Assembly: GCA_030159075.1 (NCBI GenBank)
Contig: BROG01000527.1
Span: forward strand, 268,501-332,500
From: Atrina japonica
Lineage: Eukaryota > Mollusca > Bivalvia > Pterioida > Pinnidae
Direction: 5' to 3'
DNA length: 64,000 nucleotides
The translations under genes were made by a program, and so were the position numbers. Position 1 is the stretch's first letter. Every line of letters begins with the position of its first letter. Of the stretch, positions 45,801 to 55,000 are shown piece by piece. The notes under the pieces were generated by a model, which had not been told where the DNA came from, did no database searches, and was given only the letters and a program-made list of their open reading frames with translations.

Positions 45801-48742
45801 TTGTGGTCTGTTAACATGTATGCCCATGCTTCTATTATTTTGCTTGAAAATTAGGCTTATTTTTCCAAATTTGCCTTTCCACCTAAAGATGAAAATGGGG
45901 AAATTGAATGGGAGCGAAAATTTCTAAGTATACTGTACCTGTATAAGCTTACTTTTGTTGGATACTGAACAACTGATAAAGTTATTATGTACATAAATAC
46001 TGGATACTTACTCCATGCTTCCTGTAAACACATGATATTCACTCCACATTTTGCAGCCACATCAATTATTTCTGTAATTCTCTGATGAAGAGACTCCAAC
46101 TAGTAAAATGAAAAAAAATATGTAACAAAGTGTAGATTCATGTACATGTAACACTGTTAGATCATCAACCCCTGAAAAACAATGGATTCTTCTGTAAATC
46201 AATGACAGACCAGTCCAAATGTGTCTTTTGGAGTAAATGGGTTATACAAAATGTATGTACATGTATGTGCAACAGGGATTTTTCTAGGCCTATTTTGGGT
46301 CCAGTTACAGGACCCTTCCCAATGCAAAAATGGCTTATTTTCCCCAAAATATGCAAAAATTCCCAATTTGGAATTTCAAAATAAATAAATAGAGTATTTT
46401 CAAACAAATGTTTCAAATTAAGTACAATGTAGTTCTTTTCTAGTAAAAATGTGTATTTTCCCAATTTTTCCAGACCCTAGAAATTTGGAGGCAGGAAAAT
46501 CCTTGTGCAATATTTCAAAATGATATAAATATTTACAAGTACATATACCGCATAGGAAAATATTTTGACCCATACCACAAGTATCTAGAAGTTAATAAAC
46601 TAACAGGCTAAGCTCTAGTATATGAGAATTACACCTATAAAAAAAGCACAGATAAAATGTGTAACTATTAATTCACAAGTTTATTTGACTTATGATACAC
46701 AATGTATCTAGTACTAACTGAAGAGATAAGTCTTCTCCTATTCTGATGGTGTACATGTATCTAATTTAAAAAGCCCAGGGCCTACATGCATAAAACTTAT
46801 GGTGAAAAAATGTTCTCATTAAATCTGAGAATATTTTTAAGTTCGGTGCAGCAAGTCGAATTAGGAATATTCATGTACATGTACTTCAGAAAGTTTTGAA
46901 GATTTATGGATAGGCCTTTGCCTGTGTAATACTCCTCACAAAAAATAAGCTTTAGTATTTATTCTGAGACACGCAGACAAATAAAATACCTGCTTTGAGA
47001 TGGGTTCTGTTGTTGGTATGACAATTTTATTCTGAATCACGCCAACTCTTACAATCCTGGCTGATCTCTGGCTCTCTTCACCTGCGGAAAAGCTGTAACC
47101 TTTCAACTCAAATTTCTTACAATCAGCTTCCTTTTTCAACTCTGATGAGAAATCCAATGCCCTGAAATATAGACATTTGTTTTAGCTATGTTTTACATCC
47201 CTCAAAAAATTGTTTGAACAATTACTAGTACATTGTACATGTACAATGTAATTATTCCACTGGTCTTCATCGGTCATCTATAAACCATTTGACTCTTTTA
47301 ACTCTCTGAAAATTATGTATATACTTCAGCAATCATGTTCAAATTTTGTAAGAAGATTCATTAGGATATGGAGAAGATAAATTGTGAATTAAGTTATTCT
47401 GGTACCCCTTGATACCTTTGTCAGTTTGAGCTGGACCAACAGTGAAAAAAAAAATTATTTTCTTTACCTCTGCACATCAAGGATAAAAACTGAAGAGGAT
47501 AAAGCTCTCTACAAAAATTGATAAATTTATCACCCTGGGAGAAAGGGTTCAAGGTCTGGGGAGGGGCCAGTTATCCACATATTATACCTGGTAGTGACAT
47601 GTACATGTAAATATACATTATACATGCTAAGTTAATTTTAGAAAATCTTCTTTACATCTATGAATTGTAAGGAAAATCTTAATAGTAAATTTTTAGAAAA
47701 AGCATGAAGTCTTCTGCCTAAATTGTAAAAGTTATTACCCTGGGAGCAGGAATTCAAGGTCTTGTGTGGGGTAAATACAGTACTCTTAGATTTTGGCTAT
47801 ACGTTTAGATATATTATTATTTGGCCTGGTCTGATACCACTTTCTCTTTAGATAAACTATTTTAAATTGTAGCTCAACTGATGAAGTCTAAATGACAGAA
47901 ACGATCGTCTTGAGCATTATAACTTTGGTATCATGTTTATAATATTTAGTTTCTGTGACGATTAACTTCATTTTAGAAAATCTTTGGTGGTCCATGGCCA
48001 GCATGGGTTATGGCAATGTGCTCAAGTCTAGGACAATAGTAGTCTCCTCCATGTCTATGTGCCATTTTGTCTCAGGTGACTATCAAGGCCCATTGGGCCT
48101 CTTGTTTAAATAATACAATGAATAATTTTTTTTTTTCATTAAATAGAAACATTTATGATATTAAAGAAATAAATTGTATACTGAATACAATAATTGAATA
48201 AAATTTTATGAAATTTTGTGAAAACACCCTTAAAATGTAGATGGTTTTAAATCCTGGGGCTGGACAGTGGATGTAGGCCTAAGATGAAATAATTTGATTG
48301 GCCCTAATTCCCTAATAGGCCCCAACAATCAGTGGGTGAATCACAACTGACAATGACATGACACAAGAAAATGAAGGCATTTCCTATTTACTTTTCATTG
48401 GAAAAATTTGCTAACAATATTTTAACTGATTAGGCTTAGAAAACCCAGCACAAATGTGCAAAACGTGGACGCATAATGATATAAATCTCATGGCAGATTC
48501 AGTTAGGCAGATGCCAAGGTGCGTGTTACTGATACAGAGGCTGAGAGTGAGAGATAACTCCGGAAAAGATGGACAGTGATAGCGGTGTGAACACATTAAC
48601 TGATCTAGTTACTGCTATCTAATTTGAACGTTAATACTCACTTTAGTTCCTTTCCATACAGAATTCGTTTTACTTCAGCTAGCTCAGAAGCAGGCAAATG
48701 CTTCTCCAATGAGCTTTCAACGCTTTCGATCTCTCCTGACAT
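33852..48742 (-). CDS. UPB1: Beta-ureidopropionase (UPB1), 14 exons, complete
   Basis: This enzyme performs the last step of reductive pyrimidine degradation, hydrolysing N-carbamoyl-beta-alanine (or the beta-aminoisobutyrate analogue) to the beta-amino acid, CO2 and ammonia in the cytosol. It is a carbon-nitrogen hydrolase (nitrilase fold). Exons, 5' to 3' on the minus strand: 48742-48642, 47161-46990, 46099-46012, 44547-44453, 43596-43512, 42154-42078, 41143-41089, 40349-40235, 39088-39007, 37390-37348, 35908-35882, 35304-35264, 34492-34406, 33938-33852. The sum is 1155 nt, 384 residues, equal to the human enzyme. The start ATG is the first in its frame and has A at -3. The catalytic residues are present: E118 (LQEAW), K195 ([13 protein letters not shown]) and C232 ([10 protein letters not shown]), one less than the human numbering 119/196/233. 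E206 is also kept. Exon 11 is only 27 bp. Intron 9 holds the exon-derived splice-donor array at 37544-39025. Confidence 0.97.
35025..35260. repeat. Dispersed repeat, TATTTTTGCCC family, in UPB1 intron 12
   Basis: CTTGGTAATTTTTGCCCTTG, GGCTTGAAAATTTCGCTTTC and TTGCTTAGGTACACAGTA match the order at 22935-23172. It ends a few bases before the donor of UPB1 exon 12 on the opposite strand. Confidence 0.55.
35397..35585. mobile_element. MITE, second copy of the 21350 family
   Basis: TACAAACCTTGCTATACTGCC, CCCAAATTTAGCATTACAAA, CTTTCAAAAATTGTGGTATA and CATTATAATGAGGTTTAACA follow the 21350-21539 copy in order and spacing. It lies in UPB1 intron 11. Confidence 0.6.
35920..36040. repeat. Two-copy tandem duplication of about 63 bp
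   Basis: AAAATATGTATAAATATAG then AAAGGGAAAATCAATCA occurs twice in a row in UPB1 intron 10. Confidence 0.7.
36290..36836 (-). mobile_element. tRNA-derived SINE pair, minus strand
   Basis: Read on the minus strand from 36836: CTTGGCTCAGTTGGTAGTGT (A box), TCATGAGGTCGTG, GTTCGGGTCC (B box), then GGCACGTTAAAGAACCCTC and a tail near 36560. A second, 5'-truncated copy follows at about 36290-36490 (CCAATGCCAATACAGTGAGG). It lies in UPB1 intron 10, in the sense orientation of that gene. Confidence 0.6.
36846..37306. mobile_element. 461-bp MITE with perfect 20-bp TIR
   Basis: TACAGTCAACTCTTGTTATA at 36846-36865 is exactly inverted at 37287-37306. Internal motifs CTGTTATATCAAA (left) and GCTGTTATATCAAG with GCCGTTATA (right) recur near both ends. 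TA borders suggest Tc1/mariner-type insertion. It lies in UPB1 intron 10, about 40 bp from exon 10. Confidence 0.8.
37544..39025 (-). repeat. 33-bp tandem array made from the UPB1 exon 9 end plus its splice donor
   Basis: On the UPB1 sense (minus) strand the unit is CATAAACAGAGTAGGAACT (19 bases) followed by GTAAGTTGTCCAAA (14 bases). The 19-base part is identical to the last 19 coding bases of exon 9 (39007-39025), and GTAAGT matches the real donor at 39001-39006. About 45 units of 31 or 33 bp fill the intron from the exon boundary to about 37544. By eye I count 32 intronic copies with exact GTAAGT; most others have GTAAGC, GTAAAG or GTTAGT. Units with exactly INRVGT coding text cluster next to the exon, and units are more diverged far from it. 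The 33-bp period keeps several frames open on both strands, which are not genes. Confidence 0.93.
39001..39006 (-). promoter_or_regulatory. Authentic 5' splice site of UPB1 exon 9
   Basis: GTAAGT follows GTAGGAACT on the minus strand. The next exon (37390-37348, EEFPNEFTS) resumes in phase 0, so this is the site needed for the full-length protein. The unit beginning here is one base shorter (GTAAGTATCC versus GTAAGTTGTCC), so skipping to any later copy reads into a TAA within a few codons. Confidence 0.85.
39415..39960. repeat. Minisatellite, about 32-37 bp unit, in UPB1 intron 8
   Basis: Units read GGATGCTGTTTTCAGACTAA, then AATCTTTTTTCA, with older units carrying CTTACAATCTTATCTCAGG. About fifteen copies are visible, the central five nearly identical. 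It is unrelated to the exon-derived array on the other side of exon 9. Confidence 0.8.
40550..40733. mobile_element. MITE, TACAGTCAAACTTG family
   Basis: TACTGTCAAACTTGTCTATA at the left and ATGCAAGTTTGACTGTA at the right are inverted; the interior has ATAGACAGGTGGCCTTTATA twice in related form. It lies in UPB1 intron 7. Confidence 0.7.
41722..41925 (-). mobile_element. tRNA-derived SINE, minus strand
   Basis: From 41922 on the minus strand: GTAGTGCAGTGGTTAGCGTA (A box), CTGGGTTCGATTCTTGG (B box), GACAGGGGAGTATGTGAGAT, ACATGTGGGTTTTCTCTGG, GAGAGACATTTATATAAG. It is the best-preserved member of its family here, with further copies at 4722 and 10826. It lies in UPB1 intron 6. Confidence 0.7.
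42876..43040. mobile_element. MITE, TACAGTGGAACC family
   Basis: TACAGTGGAACCTACCATGA at the left and CTCAAGAGATGTCCATTGCA at the right, with AGACCACATTCTGATAACCA inside, match 4515-4684. It lies in UPB1 intron 5. Confidence 0.55.
43094..43175. repeat. Two-copy tandem duplication of about 36 bp
   Basis: CTGGAATTCCAAACAAAAAG then ATGTAATTATCAAAAT occurs twice in a row in UPB1 intron 5. Confidence 0.75.
43374..43460. mobile_element. Mini-MITE of about 87 bp, AACTCATCAACCCC family
   Basis: AACTCATCAACCCCC at the left is mirrored by GGTGTTAATGAGTT at the right. The interior TCTTCTGTAAATCAATTACT and GACCAGTCCAAATGTGTCTT recurs at 36115-36190 and 46160-46245, and inverted near 41395-41455. Confidence 0.6.
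43754..43948 (+). mobile_element. CAG-ended MITE, forward copy, in UPB1 intron 4
   Basis: CAGACCACAAAATAACA at the left and TGTTATTTTGTGGCATG at the right are inverted. The interior has GTAACCTGTAGGTTGCGGTC and TAGTGTAACCTCTAAATGGG. CTTGTT is found on both flanks or nearly so, which may be a target duplication. The second internal palindrome of other copies is deleted. Confidence 0.65.
44930..45074 (+). mobile_element. Truncated SINE of the 26128 type
   Basis: GAGTATTCGATTTGCAAGCA, GGTCCTGAGCCTGATTCT and CATGTGTCTTCTGAATGAGA follow the order of 26128-26450. It is cut off by the next SINE at 45075. Confidence 0.45.
45075..45334 (+). mobile_element. tRNA-derived SINE, full length, plus strand
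   Basis: The head CTCCATGGCCAAGTGGTTAG (A box) and GGTCTGAGTCC (B box) precede AGAACCTAAGCTGATTCTTT, GGAAGGCCAGTGGTTTATTC and CTGAAAAATTGTTGAGAGTG, ending in an AAAATCAAAATCAAA tail. It inserted into an older SINE in UPB1 intron 3. Confidence 0.7.
45515..45945. repeat. TATTTTTGCCC-family repeat interrupted by a younger MITE
   Basis: The left half 45515-45610 (GTTATTTTTGCCCTTTAACA) and right half 45811-45945 (TGCTTGAAAATTAGGC, TTTCTAAGTATACTGTA) together match 22935-23172. The break is filled by 45611-45810. Confidence 0.65.
45611..45810 (-). mobile_element. CAG-ended MITE with TTAAC target duplication
   Basis: It begins CAGGCCACAAAATAACAG and ends CTGTGTTATTTTGTGGTCTG, a TIR of about 17 bp. 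TTAAC stands at 45606-45610 and again at 45811-45815. The surrounding host repeat is continuous without it, which defines the insertion site. CAG termini hint at a hAT-like group, but a 5-bp duplication is not the usual 8 bp, so the superfamily is open. Confidence 0.75.
46160..46245. mobile_element. Mini-MITE of the AACTCATCAACCCC family
   Basis: ATCATCAACCCCTGAAAAAC, TCTTCTGTAAATCAATGACA and AGTCCAAATGTGTCTTTTGG match 43374-43460. It lies in UPB1 intron 2. Confidence 0.5.
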
Positions 48743-49026
48743 GGTTTCAGTATACAGTGCAAGCTCTGCAGAATGACCTCGACCATATATAAACACGGAC
48801 GATACCAACTGTGAAGTCAGCGATAGGTTCCGCAGATTGGGGTGTTCTACCTTTTTAATGTTTAAAACATGTGTTTCAATGTTAAACAAATATGATAAAA
48901 CAAATTTGTAATAAAATACGTCAAACTATAAATAGATAAAACAATTAATTTTATTTTAGGGGAATTAAACAAGACTTACAATATCCTTATCTCCCCTCAA
49001 CAAAGTCGCTACTGTCAATAAACAGA
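48743..49026. promoter_or_regulatory. 284-bp divergent intergenic region between UPB1 and ZSWIM7
   Basis: The UPB1 start codon (48742, minus) and the ZSWIM7 start codon (49027, plus) are separated by only 284 bp, which must hold both 5' UTRs unless upstream exons exist. No clear TATA box or CpG-rich core was seen. A shared bidirectional promoter is the natural inference. Confidence 0.55.
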
Positions 49027-52000
49027 ATGGCTGACGGGATTGAATCAACTGCAAGAAGTGGACATTCAGCGGGAAAATTGAACCAAAATGAAATGGGTAT
49101 AGTTAAAATAAGTTATATAATAGCTCTATTCGAGTTCATAAGTATGCTGGTACATCATATATAAGATTTGCTTTATTTAGAATAGATGACCATTTGCCAC
49201 ACAGCAAGTCAGCAAGCATCACCTTCCAAACATACTGCCCCCCCTCCCCCACCCCCTCCCCATTGCCATTGGCCATTGGCATTACAATGATAGAAACAAG
49301 TACTTGTGTCATGCAATATGGCGTTTCTGAGATCCGGAACGGTTCAGAAAATACATTGCGCTGATCATGTGACTGTTAACAAATTCTAGGCACTATTGTC
49401 GCAGGAAATATGAAGTGAACAAAGGCATCGGGATGTATCATAAATTAAAAAAGAAAGTGTTGATGCATGATGCAATGTTATAAATTGGATTCCAGGAAGA
49501 AAAATAAGTCAGATAAATATCCGTTGATTTCATTTAAAACTGTTTCCCCGATGATGAACATATGACTGGAGTTTGGAACGTTTTCCTATGATACGCCATC
49601 CAAGCCACTATAGACCCTTTCACAATAACTGTGGTCCTGTAACTTTGAGGGGATAAATGATACAGATTCCCGGAAAATGACGTCAAGAAACAAAGAGTTA
49701 CTATAACGACGTCTATATTTTTGCGGGTACCTGTATCATTTATTCCCTCAAAGTTACAGGACCGCAGCTATCGTGAAAGGGTCTATTATGAGTTTCTGCC
49801 TCATCATATGGATTGTGACCAATATTTTGTAGGAAATTATAGATTGAAAATTAAAATTTTAATTGTTGGAACTCAATTTAATATTTATACATGTATCTAA
49901 ACTTTATTATTTAATTATCAGCTTATATGGGGACTACTGCAGTATGTATCCGCCGTTTTGTCCAAAATATGCCTAGATTAAGGTCACGTGGTGATGAAAG
50001 TCACATGACAGAAGTGGGTTTGTTGAGGGATCTCAACATATCCCCATGGGACGGGGATGGGTGTTATCATTATGATTGGTGGATTGCATGACGCCTGTGC
50101 CTACGTCCTCTTCTCTTTGACTTTTCTTAGCCTTGGTCAAGATTGCAAAAATAGTTTTTTGTCAAAAGTTAAGTCTATCACTGTATGTTTCATATTTTTT
50201 TAATAAACAGTGTTGTATTTTTTCCAACTGAATTTTGTTTTCGACCAGTGTTTTGCATTGTGCATCAACTTTTTTCGTGTTGTTCCATTTCATCATGATT
50301 CGTCATAATAGTATGCACTTTCAAATAAAAAAGTAGGGCAGCATCACTTCCAGTTAAGCAGGTTATGGTATTTATTCTCGTGGATCGTAAGTTTGTGGGG
50401 TTAACCAATTTAACGTTGTTATTGCTGAAAACTAAATGCTTACTCTTTTCAACTTTAAATTTTATCTGTTATTCATCATACAATGCTGCAGCAAAAATAA
50501 CAGTTATAATTTATAGCCAAAATTTATTCTGTAATAGAATTAAAATGTTTGTTTTTATTGGCAGTGTTCATCTTGTCAAAGGGTTGTAAGTTCGTGGGTC
50601 ACCTACCGCAGCACAATTGACTTGTATTCAGGCTCTGTTCTCAAATGTTGTTCATATATATATGTCAAAGGTACTTGAAACAGATGATACAATTTTGTGT
50701 CAGATAGTTTACCCATTATGTTGAAATTTGGTTGTTGGTGTCTCTAAATCTTTGGTACTAACAAAATAGTGATAATTTTGACTACTTTAATTGATTTTTA
50801 TTCAATCTACCTGTCGTAGCTCGTATGTCTTCCACATTTCAATACATCCTAAATAGGTAACCTGAAATGTTCCAGAAAGCATCAAATCTAATCAGATATG
50901 CGATTTTAATGAGATATCAGGGAAAAACAAATACCACAAACTTGCAACCTTCATGAAGTTACAACCTTGACGATATACATCAGGGATAGAAATTAGCAGG
51001 GGCCCAGTAGCCCATTGCGAGTAAAAACTGAGCTGGGCTAGTACATGTAGATTACACAGTGTTGCCCAGGTGGCTACTGAAAATTTGGGGGTATATCTTG
51101 CACTTTCACAAACTTCAACTGTTGTTCTTGTAAACTGAGTATACCTTGCTACATGTAGCTAATGTAGGCTATGAACTACTTTTAAATGTGTTTTCATATA
51201 TATGAAGTAAGATTTTTTAAACAGCATGTTATATGAAGAGTAAGATTCTAGGCTTCCAGACATGCAACTGGGCTTCAAAAAATCCTGACATAGGAGCCCA
51301 GATAGCTCCTTAATTGCAGAGTTTAAACTTTAATTTCTATCCCTGTACATGTACATGACCTGGAATATGGATATTATGTAGTAATGTCAGAATTGAACAG
51401 TACTCAGCAGCCAACAGGAGAGTGATATCACTTGAACAGTACTCAGCAGCCTATAGGAGACTGATGCCACATGAACAGTACCCAGCAGCCTACAGGAGAG
51501 TGATGTCACATGAACAGTACTCAGCAGCCTATAGAAGAGTGATGCCACTTGAACAGTACTCAGCAGCCTACAGGAGGGTGATGTCACTTGAACAGTACTC
51601 AGCAGCCTACAGGAGAGTGATGTCACTTGAACAGTACTCAGCAGCCAACGGGAGAGTGATATCATTTGAACAGTACTCAGCAGCCTATAGAAGAGTGATG
51701 CCACATGAACAGTACTCAGCAGCCTATAGGAGAGTGATATCACTTGAACAGTACTCAGCAGCCTACAGGAGAGTGATATCACTTGAACAGTACTCAGCAG
51801 CCTATAGAAGAGTGATGCCACATGAACAGTACTCAGCAGCCTACAGGAGAGTGATATCACTTGAACAGTACTCAGCAGCCTACAGGAGAGTGATGTCACT
51901 TGAACAGTACTCAGCAGCCTACAGGAGAGTGATGTCACTTGAACAGTACTCAGCAGCCTATAGGAGAGTGATGTCACTTGAGCAGTACTCAGCAGCCTAT

Positions 52001-55000
52001 AGGAGAGTGATGTCACTTGAACAATACTCAGCCACCTACAGGAGAGTGATGTCACTTGAACAGTACTCAGCAGCCTACAGGAGAGTGATGTCACTTGAGC
52101 AGTACTCAGCAGCCTATAGGAGAGTGATGTCACTTGAACAGTACTCAGCCACCTACAGGAGAGTGATGTCACTTGAACAGTACTCAGCAGCCTACAGGAG
52201 AGTGATGTCACTTGAACAGTACTCAGCAGCCTACAGGAGAGTGATGTCACTTGAACAGTACTCAGCAGCCTACAGGAGAGTGATGTCACTTGAGCAGTAC
52301 TCAGCAGCCTATAGGAGAGTGGTGTCACTTGAACAATACTCAGCAGCCTACAGGAGAGTGATGTCTTTTGAACAGTACTCAGCAGCCTACAGGAGAGTGG
52401 TGTCACTTGAACAGTACTCAGCAGCCTACAGAAGTGAGTCCAGTGATGTCACTTGAGCAGTACTCAGCAGCCTATAGGAGAGTGGTGTCACTTGAACAAT
52501 ACTCAGCCACCTACAGGAGAGTGATGTCACTTGAACAGTACTCAGCAGCCTACAGGAGAGTGATGTCACTTGAGCAGTACTCAGCAGCCTATAGGAGAGT
52601 GGTGTCACTTGAACAATACTCAGCAGCCTACAGGAGAGTGATGTCACTTGAACAGTACTCAGCAGCCTACAGGAGAGTGATGTCACTTGAACAGTACTCA
52701 GCAGCCTACAGGAGAGATATCACTGATGTCACTTGTGATGCACATGAACAGTACCCAGCAGCCTATAGGAGAGTGGTGTCACTTGAACAATACTCAGCAG
52801 CCTACAGGAGAGTGATGTCTTTTGAACAGTACTCAGCAGCCTACAGGAGAGTGGTGTCACTTGAGCAGTACTCAGCAGCCTACAGGAGAGTGATGTCACT
52901 TGAGCAGTACTCAGCAGCCTATAGGAGAGTGGTGTCACTTGAACAGTACGCCGCACTCAGCAGGAACCTACAGGAGAGTGATGTCAGGACTTGAACAGTA
53001 CTCAGCACTTGAACAGTACTACAGGAGAGTGATGTCACTTGAACAGTACTCAGCAGCCTACAGGAGAGTGAGAGTGATGTCACTTGAACTTGAACAGTAC
53101 TCAGCAGCCTACAGGAGAGATTGATGTCACTTGGAACATGTACTCAGCAGCCTACAGGAGAGGAGAGTGTGTGTCACTGAACAATACTCACTTGAGCAAG
53201 TACTCAGCAGCCTCAGGAGAGTGGGTGTCACTTGAACCTACAGGAGAGTGATGTCACTTGAACAGAACTCAGCAGCCTACAGGAGAGTGGTGTCACTTGA
53301 ACAGTACTCAGCAGCCTACAGGAGAGTGGTGTCACTTGAACAGTACTCCGTCACCTACAGGAGAGTGATGTCACTTGAACAGTACTCAGCAGCCTACAGG
53401 AGAGTGGTGTCACACCTACTCACACAGGAGAGTGATGTCACTTGAACAGTACTCAGCAGCCTATAGAAGAGTGATGTCACTTGAACAATACTCAGCCACC
53501 TACAGGAGAGTGATGTCACTTGAACAGTACTCAGCAGCCTACAGGAAAGTGATATCTTTTGAACAGTACTCAGCAGCCTACAGGAGAGTGGTGTCACTTG
53601 AACAGTACTCAGCCACCTACAGGAGAGTGATGTCACTTGAACAGTACTCAGCAGCCTATAGGAGAGTGATGTCAATTGAACAGTACTCAGCAGCCTATAG
53701 GAGAGTGATGTCACTTGAACAGTACTCAGCAGCCTATAGGAGAGTGATGTCACTTGAACAGTACTCAGCAGCCTACAGGAGAGTGATGTCTTTTGAACAG
53801 TACTCAGCAGCATACAGGAGAGTGATGTCACTTGAACAGTACTCAGCAGCCTACAGGAGAGTGATGTCACTTGAACAGTACTCAGCAGCCTACAGGAGAG
53901 TGATGTCACTTGAACAGTACTCAGCAGCCTACAGGAGAGTGATGTCACTTGAACAGTACTCAGCAGACTACAGTGGTGTCACTTGAGGAGTACTCTGCAG
54001 CCTACAGGAGAGTGGTGTCACTTGTCATCCTTACAAGAAAGGACATTTATCTAAAGTTAAATTAAAATTGTAGGTTAGAATCATACATCTATAAACCTTA
54101 ACAAATTTCAAATCAATATTGTCTGGGAAAAAATCATTGTTTTTCTAAAAAAAAAATGAAAATATTTGATGTATAATTTCTTTTTTGTACAGACAAACTT
54201 GCATTAAAGGCCACATCTGTATAATAAACACCTGCTTATATTTATAAAGGCCAATAAATAATAATTGGCTATTATAGACAAGTTGGACTGTACGTGTAAA
54301 TTTTTACACTTTTGTTTACTAACATTGATCAACCCAAATAGGATTTTGGTATGAGTTTTACCAAGGCTCAAGATTTATATGTCATGTATTATATGTTGAT
54401 TCACATAACCTGGTTTGGGAGGAGGATCCTTTTGATTATGGTACAGACATGATACTACATGTACTCAATTTTCCATTTTTGGTCAAGACACTCTTTTATT
54501 CCCCTCTGGATACCCCTAGGCATAGTGACAAGAAGGAACAATTATTATTGCCAGCGTTATTTTAATATCATTATTCTGCATTACCTAAAATTTAAACTTT
54601 AAACTCGTCCAGGTCAAGAAAGGGTTCGCAAGACTCTACCTGGCAGGTTACGTTATGTACTACATGTAAGTCGTGTATATGAATTAGATTACTGGTACTT
54701 GATCATACAATTTTGTATTTACAGAGGAGGATCTTGTAGCTGTTGCTGAACAGTTATTTAAAGAAGTTCGTGAAGTTCACTCTTCCACAGGAAAATGTAA
54801 GTAACACTTTTTTTAGTCCAATTTTTAAAAGAGATTAAAGATCCCATAGCAGGAAAGTATTAAGGACTTTTGGAGACTCGATAACATACATGTACATGTA
54901 TTATCTGCTGTGTAATTACATGTATTGAGAACTGTTTATGCTTGCTTTTTTTGTACATCCAGCTGACCTCCTATATTTCTGTATCCTATCCTCACAAACC

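Noticed and set aside
48743..48889. N-terminal extension of UPB1 upstream of 48742
   Set aside because: The frame is open upstream but has no ATG, and the 384-residue product from 48742 matches human UPB1 in length and N-terminus.
51387..53986. Open frames of 184-344 codons on both strands
   Set aside because: They lie wholly in the 39-bp array. A 13-codon period with no stop leaves frames open on both strands; there is no conserved domain or splice context.
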